DNA of 64,000 nucleotides from Aestuariibaculum sp. M13 (GTDB lineage Bacteria; Bacteroidota; Bacteroidia; Flavobacteriales; Flavobacteriaceae): NCBI RefSeq assembly GCF_024723255.1, contig NZ_JANIAC010000001.1, positions 1,131,548 to 1,195,547 of the forward strand, read 5' to 3'. Shown piece by piece: positions 15,906 to 25,875 of this stretch (position 1 is its first letter; each line of letters starts with the position of its first letter). The notes under the pieces were generated by a model. It saw only the letters and a program-made list of their open reading frames with translations, ran no database searches and was not told where the DNA came from. The position numbers and the translations under genes were made by a program.

Positions 15906-18146
15906 CTACTTCCTCTTAAACTTACGTTCCTTTTTCTTGTTTCCGAACAATCGTTTTAAGAACCCATCGCGCTTTTCGGGTTCACAATCCAGGTCTTGTA
16001 AAACTTCATCTGAAGGTGTTTCAAACTTCGATTTAGTGATTCCATTAAAATTGGAGTCAGCATTTAGTTTTTGATAAAATCTGGCAAAAATGGGCAATGC
16101 CGAATTTGCTCCCTGACCAATACCTGTAGTTCGAAACCCAATGCTATGATTATCGTTCCCAACCCAGGTTACTGTAACCAGTTTAGGTGTAATGCCAACA
16201 AACCAACCATCTTTATTATTTTGCGTGGTTCCCGTTTTTCCCGCAATGTCGCTTGTTAGATTATAACTTGAACGCAAACGAGTAGCGGTTCCGGTATTAA
16301 CCGTCGATTGCATAATTTGTAACATCACCTCGCGCGTGTAATCGCTGTAGGCTTGTTCTTCGGCTATATCTGGTTTAAACTCTGCAATAACATGTCCGTT
16401 TTTATCGGTTATTTTTGTAATCGCATACGGTTTTACTGGCTTACTATCGTTTACATAGCTGGCGTAAGCTCCGGTTAATTCTTTCAGATTAATTTCAGCA
16501 ACGCCTAAAGCTAAAGAAGGTTCTTCGGGTAATTCCTTTTGAATGCCCATTTTAGCGGCTTGCTCAACAACCTTTTCAATACCAACTTTATTCAGTACCT
16601 TAACGGCAATGGTATTTACCGACTGACTTAAAGCGGTTTCCAGATTGTAATTGAGATACTCATCGTTTTCATCTATTCCTGCATTGGTAGGCGTCCAGTC
16701 GTCAAAATCGGTGTAGGTGACTGCCGATAATGAAAAATAAGTGCACGGTTTCATACCGTCTTCAATCGCCGCCGTGTAAACAAAGGGTTTAAACGTCGAT
16801 CCCACCTGACGCTCACTTTGCGACACGTGATCGTATTTAAAAAATCGGTAATCAATACCACCAATGTAGGTTCTAATGGCTCCAGTTTGTGGCTCAATAG
16901 ATAGCATACCTGTATTTAAAAATTTTAGGTAATGTTTTAAACTATCAATAGTTGAAACATTTTTTATGGTGTCACCTCTCCATTCGAACAATTCGGTTTT
17001 TCGTTTTACCGATAAAGAATCCTGAATCTGCTTATCGGTTAAGCCCTTACTTTTGTACGCTTTATAAGCTGGTAAGGTTTTTATAGCTGCATTAACGACT
17101 TTCTTTGTGTTCCAGGGTGCATATTTCCCGTATGACAGCTCATGTGCCTTTTGTAAACTGGTTAAGTGTTCTGTCATGGACGCCTCAGCCAAAGCCTGCA
17201 TTGTGGAATCTAAAGTAGTATGAACCACCAGCCCGTCTCGATACAAGTCGTAAGGTTCTCCATCCGGTTTCTTCAATGTATCTAATATTGCTTTGAGTTC
17301 CTTTTTTACAGTTTCTCTGAAATAAGGAGCAAGACCTACATCGTGATTAAAGGATTTGTAATTTAAAACCAGTTCCTGAGTAGTTAACGAATCAGCTTCG
17401 GCTTCTGTTAAATAATCATACTTATACATTTGCTGAAACACCACATCTCTGCGCGATTGCGTGCGGTCTGGATGTAATCTTGGATTATAATAACTGGTGG
17501 CTTTTAAAGTTCCTATTAACGCAGCTGCCTCAGAATAATTTAAATCAATGGCTGGCTTATTGAAAAACTTTCGTGAAGCACTTTCAATTCCGTAGGTATT
17601 ATCAGGAAAGGGTACCGTATTTAAATACATGGTGAGGATATCGTTTTTAGAATAAATATCCTCGATACGTTTAGCAATAATAGACTCCTTAAACTTATTA
17701 ATGAGCATACTAAATACAACGTAATTTTTCCTTCCGAATAAATTTTTAGCCAATTGAAGGGTTATGGTACTTCCGCCACCTGCAGATTTATCTCGAAGAA
17801 TAATGTTCTTAACGAATACACGCAGTAAACTCACATTATCGACACCGTCATGCTCATAAAATCGAACATCTTCAGTAGCTACTAAGGCATCAATTATATT
17901 TTTTGGAATATCTTCAAATTCCAATGGTTGCCTATCGTAAATGTAATACTTGCCGATAAGCTTACCATCTTTATCAAGTAGCTGCGTTGCTTCGGCTTGT
18001 TTAATAGAACTTAAATCTTCCTTTGTTGGTAACTTTCCAAAAACACCTAAAAATACACTCGCATAAATAAGTGCAAAAAAGCCAACAACCGAAACACCTA
18101 CTATTACCGCCCATCTAATCCACTTTCGCTTTAATAGTAATTTCAT
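15906..18146 (-). CDS. Class A penicillin-binding protein (PBP1A type)
   Basis: Bifunctional enzyme that polymerises and cross-links peptidoglycan at the inner membrane. In 746 residues there is a membrane anchor (about 12-35), a GT51 glycosyltransferase domain with TEDVRFYEHDG (catalytic Glu92) and GGSTITLQLAKNL (~124-136), then a transpeptidase domain with the nucleophile motif STFK (Ser450), SVN (509-511) and KTGT (637-640). The C-terminal tail is strongly basic (KKKERKFKRK). The gene precedes nothing in its direction but is 35 bases behind hflX, so cotranscription is likely. Confidence 0.96.
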   Translation of the reverse strand: MKLLLKRKWIRWAVIVGVSVVGFFALIYASVFLGVFGKLPTKEDLSSIKQAEATQLLDKDGKLIGKYYIYDRQPLEFEDIPKNIIDALVATEDVRFYEHDGVDNVSLLRVFVKNIILRDKSAGGGSTITLQLAKNLFGRKNYVVFSMLINKFKESIIAKRIEDIYSKNDILTMYLNTVPFPDNTYGIESASRKFFNKPAIDLNYSEAAALIGTLKATSYYNPRLHPDRTQSRRDVVFQQMYKYDYLTEAEADSLTTQELVLNYKSFNHDVGLAPYFRETVKKELKAILDTLKKPDGEPYDLYRDGLVVHTTLDSTMQALAEASMTEHLTSLQKAHELSYGKYAPWNTKKVVNAAIKTLPAYKAYKSKGLTDKQIQDSLSVKRKTELFEWRGDTIKNVSTIDSLKHYLKFLNTGMLSIEPQTGAIRTYIGGIDYRFFKYDHVSQSERQVGSTFKPFVYTAAIEDGMKPCTYFSLSAVTYTDFDDWTPTNAGIDENDEYLNYNLETALSQSVNTIAVKVLNKVGIEKVVEQAAKMGIQKELPEEPSLALGVAEINLKELTGAYASYVNDSKPVKPYAITKITDKNGHVIAEFKPDIAEEQAYSDYTREVMLQIMQSTVNTGTATRLRSSYNLTSDIAGKTGTTQNNKDGWFVGITPKLVTVTWVGNDNHSIGFRTTGIGQGANSALPIFARFYQKLNADSNFNGITKSKFETPSDEVLQDLDCEPEKRDGFLKRLFGNKKKERKFKRK

Positions 18147-18181
18147 TAATCTAACCTTTTTGGGTTCCTGGATTATATACG

Positions 18182-19402
18182 TTAGGAATCGATATTTTCG
18201 TCGTAATCAGGGTAAAGAAAATTATTATAAGGGAAACGGGTGATATGAATTTCACGCACTTCATTATACACTCGCTTTTTAAAATCTTCTAAATTTTCTT
18301 TATTTACAGCCGAAATAAATAAGGCATTCTCCCCCATTTTACTCATCCAGGTTTTCTTCCATTCCTCCAGCGAATAGTGTCTTTTAGTGCGTTCGATATC
18401 AAGCTCATCATCACTTTCAAATGGTTCTGGCTTATAGGCATCAATTTTATTAAACACCATAATGGTAGGCTTATTGACACTGTCAATCTCTCCCAAAATT
18501 TTATTTACTGACTCGATATGTTCTTCAAAATTAGGATGTGAAATATCGACTACATGTAATAATAAATCGGCTTCACGAACCTCATCAAGTGTACTTTTAA
18601 AACTCTCTACCAGCTGTGTTGGTAATTTTCGAATGAATCCTACGGTATCACTTAATAAGAACGGTAAATTCTGAATCACCACTTTTCTAACGGTCGTATC
18701 AAGCGTAGCGAACAGCTTGTTTTCGGCAAACACTTCACTTTTACTTATTACATTCATTAAAGTCGATTTCCCAACATTGGTATATCCAACAAGGGCCACA
18801 CGTACCATAGCTCCTCGATTACCGCGTTGCACAGACATTTGCTTATCGATGGTTTTTATACGTTCTTTAAGTAAGGAAATTTTATCACGAACAATACGCC
18901 TATCGGTTTCTATCTCGGTTTCACCAGGTCCACGCATTCCAATACCCCCTTTTTGACGCTCAAGGTGGGTCCACATACCTCTTAAACGTGGTAGTAAGTA
19001 TTCACACTGTGCCAACTCCACCTGTGTACGGGCATAACTGGTTTGCGCTCGCTGCGCAAAAATATCAAGAATTAAATTGGTTCGATCTAATACCTTGCAA
19101 TTTAATATTTTACTAATGTTACGCTCCTGAGCTGCCGATAATTCGTCATCAAAAATGGCTGTACCTATATCATTTTCTTCAATAAACTCTTTAACATCTT
19201 CAATCTTACCTGTACCAATAAAAGTTTTAGAATTTGGCATATCCATTTTCTGAGTAAAGCGTTTTACAACTTCACCACCAGCGGTATAAGTTAAAAACTC
19301 TAGCTCATCTAAATACTCTTTAGATTTGGCTTCATCCTGATCTTTAGTTACAATACCAATTAGTACAGCTTTCTCTAAGTTTATATCTTTTTTCTCTAAC
19401 AT
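18182..19402 (-). CDS. hflX: GTPase HflX
   Basis: Ribosome-associated GTPase that splits stalled 70S ribosomes. The 406-residue product has the HflX N-terminal domain ending in the glycine-rich linker GGIGMRGPGETEIETDRR, a helical segment, and the G domain with VALVGYTNVGKSTLMN (G1), DTVGF (G3) and FNKID (G4). The length is normal. A perfect -7 box lies 16 bases before the ATG, so it probably starts the hflX-PBP transcript. Confidence 0.97.
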   Translation of the reverse strand: MLEKKDINLEKAVLIGIVTKDQDEAKSKEYLDELEFLTYTAGGEVVKRFTQKMDMPNSKTFIGTGKIEDVKEFIEENDIGTAIFDDELSAAQERNISKILNCKVLDRTNLILDIFAQRAQTSYARTQVELAQCEYLLPRLRGMWTHLERQKGGIGMRGPGETEIETDRRIVRDKISLLKERIKTIDKQMSVQRGNRGAMVRVALVGYTNVGKSTLMNVISKSEVFAENKLFATLDTTVRKVVIQNLPFLLSDTVGFIRKLPTQLVESFKSTLDEVREADLLLHVVDISHPNFEEHIESVNKILGEIDSVNKPTIMVFNKIDAYKPEPFESDDELDIERTKRHYSLEEWKKTWMSKMGENALFISAVNKENLEDFKKRVYNEVREIHITRFPYNNFLYPDYDENIDS

Positions 19403-19418
19403 ACTTATAAATAATATG

Positions 19419-19426
19419 CAAAGTTA
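19419..19426 (-). promoter_or_regulatory. -7 promoter box of hflX (TAACTTTG)
   Basis: Perfect TAnnTTTG on the minus strand, 16 bases before the hflX start codon. Confidence 0.55.
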
Positions 19427-19480
19427 CATAATTGCATCCATTTTAATTTTTATATTTTTAGTCCGAAATAAAAGCATACT

Positions 19481-20449
19481 ATGACCGATTTTGATGATGT
19501 TGAAGTAAGACCCGAGTTACACACTACGGCATTTTACAATCTTGAAAACCTGTTCGATATTTACGACGATCAATATACCAACGACAACGATTTTTTACCC
19601 ATTTCTAAAAAAAAGTGGACACCAAAGCGTTATGAAAATAAGCTACGTAAATTAAGTTATGCCATTTCTAATATCGGTCGGAAGGAAACTGGAAAACATC
19701 CGGCATTAATTGGAATCGCAGAAGTTGAAAATGCTACCGCCATAAAAGCATTAATAGAATTCAAACACTTACAAGATTATAATTACGGTTATGTACATTA
19801 TAACTCACCCGACGAGCGCGGTATTGATGTGGCGTTAATTTACGATCGTGATGTATTTGAAGTCACCAATTCTGAAACCTATACCATAACTTTATTTGAC
19901 GATGATGGATCTCAGGATTATACCCGAGACATTTTACTGGTTTCTGGTTTATTAGATGGGTTACCGGTTCAGATACTTGTTAATCACTGGTCGTCGAGGC
20001 GCGAAGGTGAAAAAGAAACAGAGCCTAAACGCATTGTGGCATCAAAACGCTTAAGTGAAGTTATTGATGAATTAAGACAAGTACAACCTGAAGCCAAACT
20101 TATTATTATGGGCGATTTTAACGACGATCCATCAAGCATAAGTATTAAATCGTTGGTTGAGGCACAAAACCTGTACAACCCTATGGAAACGCTTCGCTCG
20201 TATAGCCGGGGAACAACGTACCATAGCCGCCAATGGAATTTGTTCGACCAGATTATCATTTCTACAAACTTCTTCGAAAACACCCCTAATAGCTTAGAAT
20301 TTTATTCCGCGAATATTTTCGATGAAGACTTTTTAAAACAATTTGATGGAAAATTTAAAGGCACACCATTCAGAACGTATGTAGGCACTAAATATCACGG
20401 TGGTTACAGCGACCATTTTCCGGTATACGCTATTTTTAAGAAAAACTAA
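19481..20449 (+). CDS. Endonuclease/exonuclease/phosphatase (EEP) protein without signal peptide
   Basis: A 322-residue metal-dependent phosphodiesterase-fold protein. EEP motifs in order: FYNLENLFD, GIAEVEN (metal-binding Glu), RGIDVALIYD, NHWSSR, MGDFNDDP (Asp/Asn pair) and the closing SDHFPVY with the catalytic His. It starts MTDFDDVEVRPELHT and has no signal peptide or lipobox, in contrast with its close paralogue at 24.8 kb, so it is predicted cytoplasmic. The substrate (DNA, RNA or small phosphodiester) is unknown. It converges on the DUF5689 lipoprotein gene across a shared terminator. Confidence 0.88.
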   Translation: MTDFDDVEVRPELHTTAFYNLENLFDIYDDQYTNDNDFLPISKKKWTPKRYENKLRKLSYAISNIGRKETGKHPALIGIAEVENATAIKALIEFKHLQDYNYGYVHYNSPDERGIDVALIYDRDVFEVTNSETYTITLFDDDGSQDYTRDILLVSGLLDGLPVQILVNHWSSRREGEKETEPKRIVASKRLSEVIDELRQVQPEAKLIIMGDFNDDPSSISIKSLVEAQNLYNPMETLRSYSRGTTYHSRQWNLFDQIIISTNFFENTPNSLEFYSANIFDEDFLKQFDGKFKGTPFRTYVGTKYHGGYSDHFPVYAIFKKN

Positions 20450-20452
20450 GAC

Positions 20453-20487
20453 ATAAAAAAAACCGCCTGAAAGGGCGGTTTCTTTTA
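20453..20487. terminator. Bidirectional terminator between EEP and DUF5689 genes
   Basis: AACCGCC / GGCGGTT stem (20461-20467, 20474-20480) with an A-run before and a T-rich run after; it serves both convergent genes. Confidence 0.88.
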
Positions 20488-20508
20488 TATGATTTAAATT
20501 TCAACAGA

Positions 20509-21813
20509 CTATTCACCAAACACCTGAACATTATCTATTTCATAGGTTGAAGAAGCCGAAGTGGTAGATGTATATTTAAACGCAATAAACAGATTTCCTC
20601 CGGCAGCGACCGATACATCGACATCGCCAGAATCGGTCCATGAGGACCAGCTATTTATATTGGTATCGAAATCGGCAGTCAGTTGCACCCAGGTACCATC
20701 GGTTGTAGGATCGCCTCCCATATAGTCGGTACACATATACAATTCAATGTCGTTACCGGCATAACGCTTCACCGTCTGGAACGTTAAGGTTGCAGAAGTT
20801 ACGCTTGATAAATCAATGGCTTTTGAAATTAACCAGTCTTCATTGTCTTTATTACCACTACTATAACCCGACATTGTAGCACTATCGTTTGGATTTCCAA
20901 AGGTATTGTAATACCAAACCTGATCTCCAACAACACTGTAGGTTGTCCATTTATTCAAATTTCCGGAAGAGAAAGAATCTTCAAATAACGGATCGCAACG
21001 GCTTCCATCGAACATCACATCCTCGGTATCACGAATGAACAGCTGATAATCGGAATTATACTTGCTAAAAACCGCTACAATAGCACCTTGACCCACCGGA
21101 AATAATTCATTTTTAAAATCGGCGAAACCACTATTTCTAATAATAGTTTGAGAATTATCATCACAGTTTTTCAAATATCTGTTAACTGTAAACGTATTAT
21201 CAGCATTGGCATAAGGCTCTCCCACTTCAGAGCTATTTAACTGCATATTATCAATTTGAACCAACATGTTTATATAATTGTCGCTAAACTCAGATGGGGT
21301 AATAACTTTTGGAACAATAGTAGCTACTTCAGCAGAACGCACAATATAATCATCGTAATTAAATGCTGAAATTCTGCCAACACTGGTCCCTTCAATCGCT
21401 CCAATATGTAATACACTATTTAACTCATCCATACCTAAACCGTTTAACTTCACATAGATTTTTTGACCCGGTTTGTATAAGGCATACAAGGAGGTAACAT
21501 CTACATCTAACTGAATCGCAGCGGTTGGATCTTCAGGTTTATCCTGAATAATTAGCACTTTATAAAAGTTACCCGCCTCGTCGTTAGACACCACGTAACC
21601 TTCAATGATTAATTCTCCACCATTATTAGCTTCGTCGAAATCTACCAAACTCCCTGCATACATATCTTTTACAATAGAAATGGTTGTATTGGCAGTAATA
21701 TTAGGTTCTTCTATTTCTAAATTAGGAATAGAATAATCGTCGTCGTGCACACAGGAGGTGAAGACTAGCACAAAACTTAATGCTAAGGTTATATATATAT
21801 TCGTCGTTTTCAT
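20509..21813 (-). CDS. DUF5689 / choice-of-anchor-J surface lipoprotein
   Basis: A 434-residue lipoprotein. I use the ATG at 21813 rather than the in-frame ATG at 21855, because it places a proper signal (MKTTNIYITLALSFVLVFTSC) at the start with lipidated Cys21. Residues ~40-260 match DUF5689, a beta-rich OB-like domain of Bacteroidota, with the GELIIEGYVVSNDEAGNFYK segment. Residues ~285-434 are a choice-of-anchor-J jelly-roll (FEDSFSSGNLNKWTTYS, later NEDWLISKAIDL and YEIDNVQVFGE). It follows its TonB receptor by 62 bases and is probably the substrate-binding partner, as SusD is for SusC. Confidence 0.85.
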   Translation of the reverse strand: MKTTNIYITLALSFVLVFTSCVHDDDYSIPNLEIEEPNITANTTISIVKDMYAGSLVDFDEANNGGELIIEGYVVSNDEAGNFYKVLIIQDKPEDPTAAIQLDVDVTSLYALYKPGQKIYVKLNGLGMDELNSVLHIGAIEGTSVGRISAFNYDDYIVRSAEVATIVPKVITPSEFSDNYINMLVQIDNMQLNSSEVGEPYANADNTFTVNRYLKNCDDNSQTIIRNSGFADFKNELFPVGQGAIVAVFSKYNSDYQLFIRDTEDVMFDGSRCDPLFEDSFSSGNLNKWTTYSVVGDQVWYYNTFGNPNDSATMSGYSSGNKDNEDWLISKAIDLSSVTSATLTFQTVKRYAGNDIELYMCTDYMGGDPTTDGTWVQLTADFDTNINSWSSWTDSGDVDVSVAAGGNLFIAFKYTSTTSASSTYEIDNVQVFGE

Positions 21814-21875
21814 GATATTATTTTTTTTATTTGTTTTGAATGCTTCGCAATTCATATACTTTATGTTTTTATACT

Positions 21876-24644
21876 TTAAAATCTGAAATAAAGATTAAGG
21901 AAATAATTTGCACCACGCCCATACCAGTATTTTGGTCCGAATACCCTAGTATCGTTATTTACATCGTCTCTTAACTCTCTGTAATTGGCTGCACGTCCCT
22001 GTTCAAAACCACCTGTTTTATATTCTTTATCCAGCACGTTACCAATACTTGCAAAGAACCCAACATAATAATCGTCTATTTTCCAAGATTTACCCCCAAT
22101 AAGGTTTACTACCATATAATCATCAAACTGTTCTTGTTTTAACAATTCTCTGGCAATGTCCTCATCGTAATCATTAAAAGGTAACCCGTCTACCGGATCT
22201 TTATAAAAATTAGCCGTTCTGTTTAACGGACTTATATCTACATAAGTATTTGTGAAAAAATTTGCGGTTGCACCAAACCACCAGTAATCCGGATCGCGAT
22301 ATTCAAACCCAACAGAATACGCTCCTTGCGGACCACCTGCCACTTTATAATCTTTCATACTTGCAGGTCCCTGAGGCGCTGTGGCGGCATCGGCCGTTAA
22401 AATTAAATTAGGGTTATTATCGTAAGTATACTGCCCGATAGAAGCCGCACCTTTTAATTTAATCGTTGGTGTTACCTGAGCTTCAATACCGGTTTCAACT
22501 CCTAAATGTTTTTTATCAATCCCCTGAAGAATTTCACTCACAAACTCAGAACTTTCTGTAAAGCCTGTTACCCCATCGGCATAATAAAACGAGATTTCGT
22601 TGGCATCTTCCGTTTTAATATAGAATCCGGTAACCCGTGCTTTAATCGTTGGGGAACGGAAGATATAACTCGCATCGAACGAAGTGATTTTTTCTTCGGT
22701 AATATCAGGCACAATGTTATTATTAACCCGAGCATTAGAAAAGGTGTTTCGTAAGGATGGTGCACGAGTAATATAACCCGCATTGGCATCAAACAAATGC
22801 TTCCCGGTAAATTTATAAGTAAATCCACCTTTAGCTCCTATTCCAGTAAAATCTAATTTTTCTCCTTTTCCTAAGGAATTACCTGTATTGGCTTCGTTAT
22901 CATACAACCCCTCCCGTTGATAATCGGTTTTTGAAATGCTTCCCGCTACATAAAAATCGATTTTATTGTATTTAAACTGTGCCTGAGCATACCCCGATAA
23001 CACATTTGCATAAAGATTATAGTTGTATTTAAACTTATCGCCTTCAATAGCTATACGGTTCGGGTTTTGTAAATCGAACTGAAAACCATCAAAAGAATCG
23101 ACATTTAAAAAACCGTTACCTCCTAATAAATCGATGATTTCAGCAAAGTTCTCAGATTTTAGTTTCTTATAATTTACTGAAGCATTTAATACAATGTTTT
23201 CATTTAATTCTGAATTTAGAATGGAATTAAATGTCCATTGTTTATCATCGTTTCTGTCTTCGTATAGGGCGTAAGTTGAATAATTACCGATATTTTCTAA
23301 ATTGGTTTGGTACAAACTGTTCCAGTCAATCTGACCATCGTTTAAAAATTCCTGTTCAGCGAGATAAGCATTTGTATAATTTGGTCCATCATCTAATCCT
23401 AACCAAAAACTTGGTAATTTTTGGTAATATGCCGGACTCGGGTTAGAGCCTCCTCCAACAGGAAAACCATCATCATTAAGACGTGTTCCTCCATAATCTA
23501 GTCGGCTGTTTCCGGTTTTTCCAAACTGATAACCAATATTTGTATTTAACGTGGTTTTACTTGAAATATCCCAGTAATGATTCAACATTAAAATAGGCTC
23601 TTCTACTTCTTTAATACGTGAGTTCCGTTTTTCTCCTTCTTGCCAGCCCCAGTATTCATTGTACTTTATACCTTTTAAATCGAAAACCTCCTGGGTGTTC
23701 GGCGCCGATTTTCCACGTCGGTTTGGCGCATAAATTGACGTAAAATTAATACTGTGCTTATCGTTAATAACCTTCTCGATAGAGGCAAAAAGGGAATTAG
23801 AGTCGTACAACGTAGCATCCTGATAGCCTTCGTTACCCCAGCGTCTTGACAGCATCACCGTCATAGCCCAACCGCCATCCATTAAGCCAGTTGAATAGCT
23901 TGCCATCAATCTGTTGGTATAACTTCGATTAGATGACGAATATGTTAATTGCCCTCCTGGTCTGTAATTTGTGGCTCTGGTATTAATATTTGTTGTTCCC
24001 AAAACTCCTCCAAAATTATAGGCCGAAGGTGTTAAACCTGTGGTTAATTCCTGATTTCTAACAACATCATTTAGTCCACCCCAGTTACTCCATTGCGGCC
24101 TTCCGTTATACATTTTATTCATTTCGACACCGTTAATCAATACCGAACCATTATCGGAATCCAAGCCCCGAACTCTAAAAAAGGAAGAACTAAATTCAAA
24201 AGCTGCCGTACGTTGAAACACATCTAACGACGACATTAACAGTCCAGAAATATTATCAGCACCGCTGGTATCATCATTTAATTCGTCATCAGACAAGGTA
24301 ATGGTAAATAACCCTTCGGAAGTGGTCATGTCAACATCCAGAGTGATATCTGAAAGGTCGACCGTTCTGTTTTCATTTACAACAATGGGAAATCTCTTGG
24401 TGATGTATCCGGGTTTCGATACGTTTAACATTTGTTCCCCAAGCGGAACATTACCCGAAAAAACAAATTTTCCTTTAGCATCAGTTTGTGCCGATAAAAT
24501 TGTTTTCTCAACTGAAATGGTTACATCGGGTATAGGATTAAAGGAAACACCATCTTTAACACTACCGGTAATAATGGTTTGTTGTGCAAAAGTGATGAAA
24601 ACTGAAAAAAACCCGAGAAAAGACATGAGTAGTTTTTTTTTCAT
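21876..24644 (-). CDS. TonB-dependent receptor (first paralogue)
   Basis: A 922-residue outer-membrane receptor. The signal peptide ends FFSVFITFAQ. A carboxypeptidase-regulatory-like domain follows (about 24-110), then a plug domain with FFRVRGLDSDNGSVLINGVE (around 160) and QWSNWGGLNDV. The rest is a 22-strand-type barrel ending in NYFLNLYFRF with the C-terminal Phe. It is clearly paralogous to the receptor at 28.1 kb (LINGVEMNKMYNG..WSNWGGL against MINGVPVNDMENG..WSNWAGL). It is divergent from the secreted EEP nuclease and upstream of the DUF5689 lipoprotein, which suggests uptake of the nuclease products. The substrate is not known. Confidence 0.92.
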   Translation of the reverse strand: MKKKLLMSFLGFFSVFITFAQQTIITGSVKDGVSFNPIPDVTISVEKTILSAQTDAKGKFVFSGNVPLGEQMLNVSKPGYITKRFPIVVNENRTVDLSDITLDVDMTTSEGLFTITLSDDELNDDTSGADNISGLLMSSLDVFQRTAAFEFSSSFFRVRGLDSDNGSVLINGVEMNKMYNGRPQWSNWGGLNDVVRNQELTTGLTPSAYNFGGVLGTTNINTRATNYRPGGQLTYSSSNRSYTNRLMASYSTGLMDGGWAMTVMLSRRWGNEGYQDATLYDSNSLFASIEKVINDKHSINFTSIYAPNRRGKSAPNTQEVFDLKGIKYNEYWGWQEGEKRNSRIKEVEEPILMLNHYWDISSKTTLNTNIGYQFGKTGNSRLDYGGTRLNDDGFPVGGGSNPSPAYYQKLPSFWLGLDDGPNYTNAYLAEQEFLNDGQIDWNSLYQTNLENIGNYSTYALYEDRNDDKQWTFNSILNSELNENIVLNASVNYKKLKSENFAEIIDLLGGNGFLNVDSFDGFQFDLQNPNRIAIEGDKFKYNYNLYANVLSGYAQAQFKYNKIDFYVAGSISKTDYQREGLYDNEANTGNSLGKGEKLDFTGIGAKGGFTYKFTGKHLFDANAGYITRAPSLRNTFSNARVNNNIVPDITEEKITSFDASYIFRSPTIKARVTGFYIKTEDANEISFYYADGVTGFTESSEFVSEILQGIDKKHLGVETGIEAQVTPTIKLKGAASIGQYTYDNNPNLILTADAATAPQGPASMKDYKVAGGPQGAYSVGFEYRDPDYWWFGATANFFTNTYVDISPLNRTANFYKDPVDGLPFNDYDEDIARELLKQEQFDDYMVVNLIGGKSWKIDDYYVGFFASIGNVLDKEYKTGGFEQGRAANYRELRDDVNNDTRVFGPKYWYGRGANYFLNLYFRF

Positions 24645-24723
24645 ACTTAATAATAAGAGTTAGTCAATATGCTATTTAACAGCAATTTAATCCTACTAAT
24701 TTACATTATTTCTAATTAATATT

Positions 24724-24731
24724 TAAATTTG
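24724..24731 (+). promoter_or_regulatory. -7 promoter box of secreted EEP gene (TAAATTTG)
   Basis: Perfect TAnnTTTG, 45 bases before the ATG at 24777, in the 132-base divergent region shared with the TonB receptor. Confidence 0.5.
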
Positions 24732-24776
24732 ATAAGAACTTTGTAGCCAAAATAACATTAACGTAACCTTTTTGTA

Positions 24777-25829
24777 ATGAACAAACTTATACTCTTAACT
24801 TTCACTTCCATTTTAGTGGCAACAAGCCTAAGTTTTGCACAGTCTAAAAAAAACTTTAAAGTCCATACCATAGCATTTTATAACCTCGAAAATTTGTTTG
24901 ACACCATAAATGATCCGAATAAATTTGACGAAGCCAGCCCGATGATGGAATTAAAAACGAATCGTTCTGAGGTTTATAAGAAAAAAGTGAGAAATATGGC
25001 GAAGGTTATTGCCGATATTGGTAATGAAGTTACTCATAATTCTCCAGCAATTATTGGCGTTTCAGAAGTTGAAAATCGTGAGGTTCTTGAAGACTTAGTT
25101 AACGATTCCTTACTGGTAGACAAAGATTACGGTATTGTTCATTACCATTCGCCTGATGCCAGAGGTATTGATGTGGCTTTATTATATCAAAAAAAGTTAT
25201 TTACACCAACAGCATCAACCAGTAACGAATTAAAAATTTACGACGATCAAAATGGAAAACGCGTTTATACTCGAGATCAATTAGTTGTTAGCGGAAAATT
25301 AGAAGACGACCCTATTAGCGTTATTGTAAATCACTGGCCATCGCGAAGCGGTGGTGAAGCACGAAGCAGACCTAAACGTGTGGCAGCGGCAAAACTAACT
25401 AAGCATTTGGTAGACTCCCTACAAGTCATTGACCCTTATGCCAAAGTATTTATTATGGGCGATTTAAACGACGACCCTACCAATGCCAGTGTAAAAGATG
25501 TTTTAAAAGCTGAAAAAGACCGCGACAAAGTAAAACTAAAAGGCATCTATAATCCTTATGAAACCTATTTTAAAGAAGGTTTAGGAACCACAGCTTATCG
25601 TGATGCCTGGAGTTTATTTGATCAGATCATGATGACCAAACCTCTATTAGAAAAAGATTATTCCTCTTTTCGATTGTATAAAGCCGGTATTTTCAACAAA
25701 AACTATTTAATAGGTAATAAGGGGCAATACAAAGGCTATCCATTACGCAGTTTTGCCAACGGTGGTTTTACCGATGGTTATAGCGACCATTTTCCTGTAT
25801 ATGTTTATGTGATAAAAGAAGTGGATTAA
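24777..25829 (+). CDS. Secreted EEP nuclease/phosphatase-fold protein
   Basis: A 350-residue paralogue of the protein at 19.5 kb but with a signal peptide (LILLTFTSILVATSLSFAQ, no lipobox), so it acts in the periplasm or outside. Motifs: FYNLENLFDTIND, GVSEVEN, RGIDVALLYQ, VNHWPSRSGG, MGDLNDDP and the terminal YSDHFPVYVY. All EEP metal and catalytic positions are filled. It is divergent from the first TonB receptor. A phosphodiesterase working outside the cytoplasm next to a receptor and lipoprotein fits a scavenging role for nucleic acid or another phosphodiester. Confidence 0.88.
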   Translation: MNKLILLTFTSILVATSLSFAQSKKNFKVHTIAFYNLENLFDTINDPNKFDEASPMMELKTNRSEVYKKKVRNMAKVIADIGNEVTHNSPAIIGVSEVENREVLEDLVNDSLLVDKDYGIVHYHSPDARGIDVALLYQKKLFTPTASTSNELKIYDDQNGKRVYTRDQLVVSGKLEDDPISVIVNHWPSRSGGEARSRPKRVAAAKLTKHLVDSLQVIDPYAKVFIMGDLNDDPTNASVKDVLKAEKDRDKVKLKGIYNPYETYFKEGLGTTAYRDAWSLFDQIMMTKPLLEKDYSSFRLYKAGIFNKNYLIGNKGQYKGYPLRSFANGGFTDGYSDHFPVYVYVIKEVD

Positions 25830-25834
25830 AAAAC

Positions 25835-25864
25835 AAAAAAGGCAGCTAATAGCTGCCTTTTTTG
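25835..25864. terminator. Bidirectional terminator
   Basis: GGCAGCT / AGCTGCC (25841-25847, 25851-25857) with an AAT loop, A-run before and T-run after, between the convergent EEP and 4-TM genes. Confidence 0.9.
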
Positions 25865-25875
25865 TTTATGCTTTT

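Noticed and set aside
24301-24663. 120-codon open frame antisense to the TonB receptor start
   Set aside because: Its product resembles no known protein and mirrors the coding bias of the receptor on the opposite strand.
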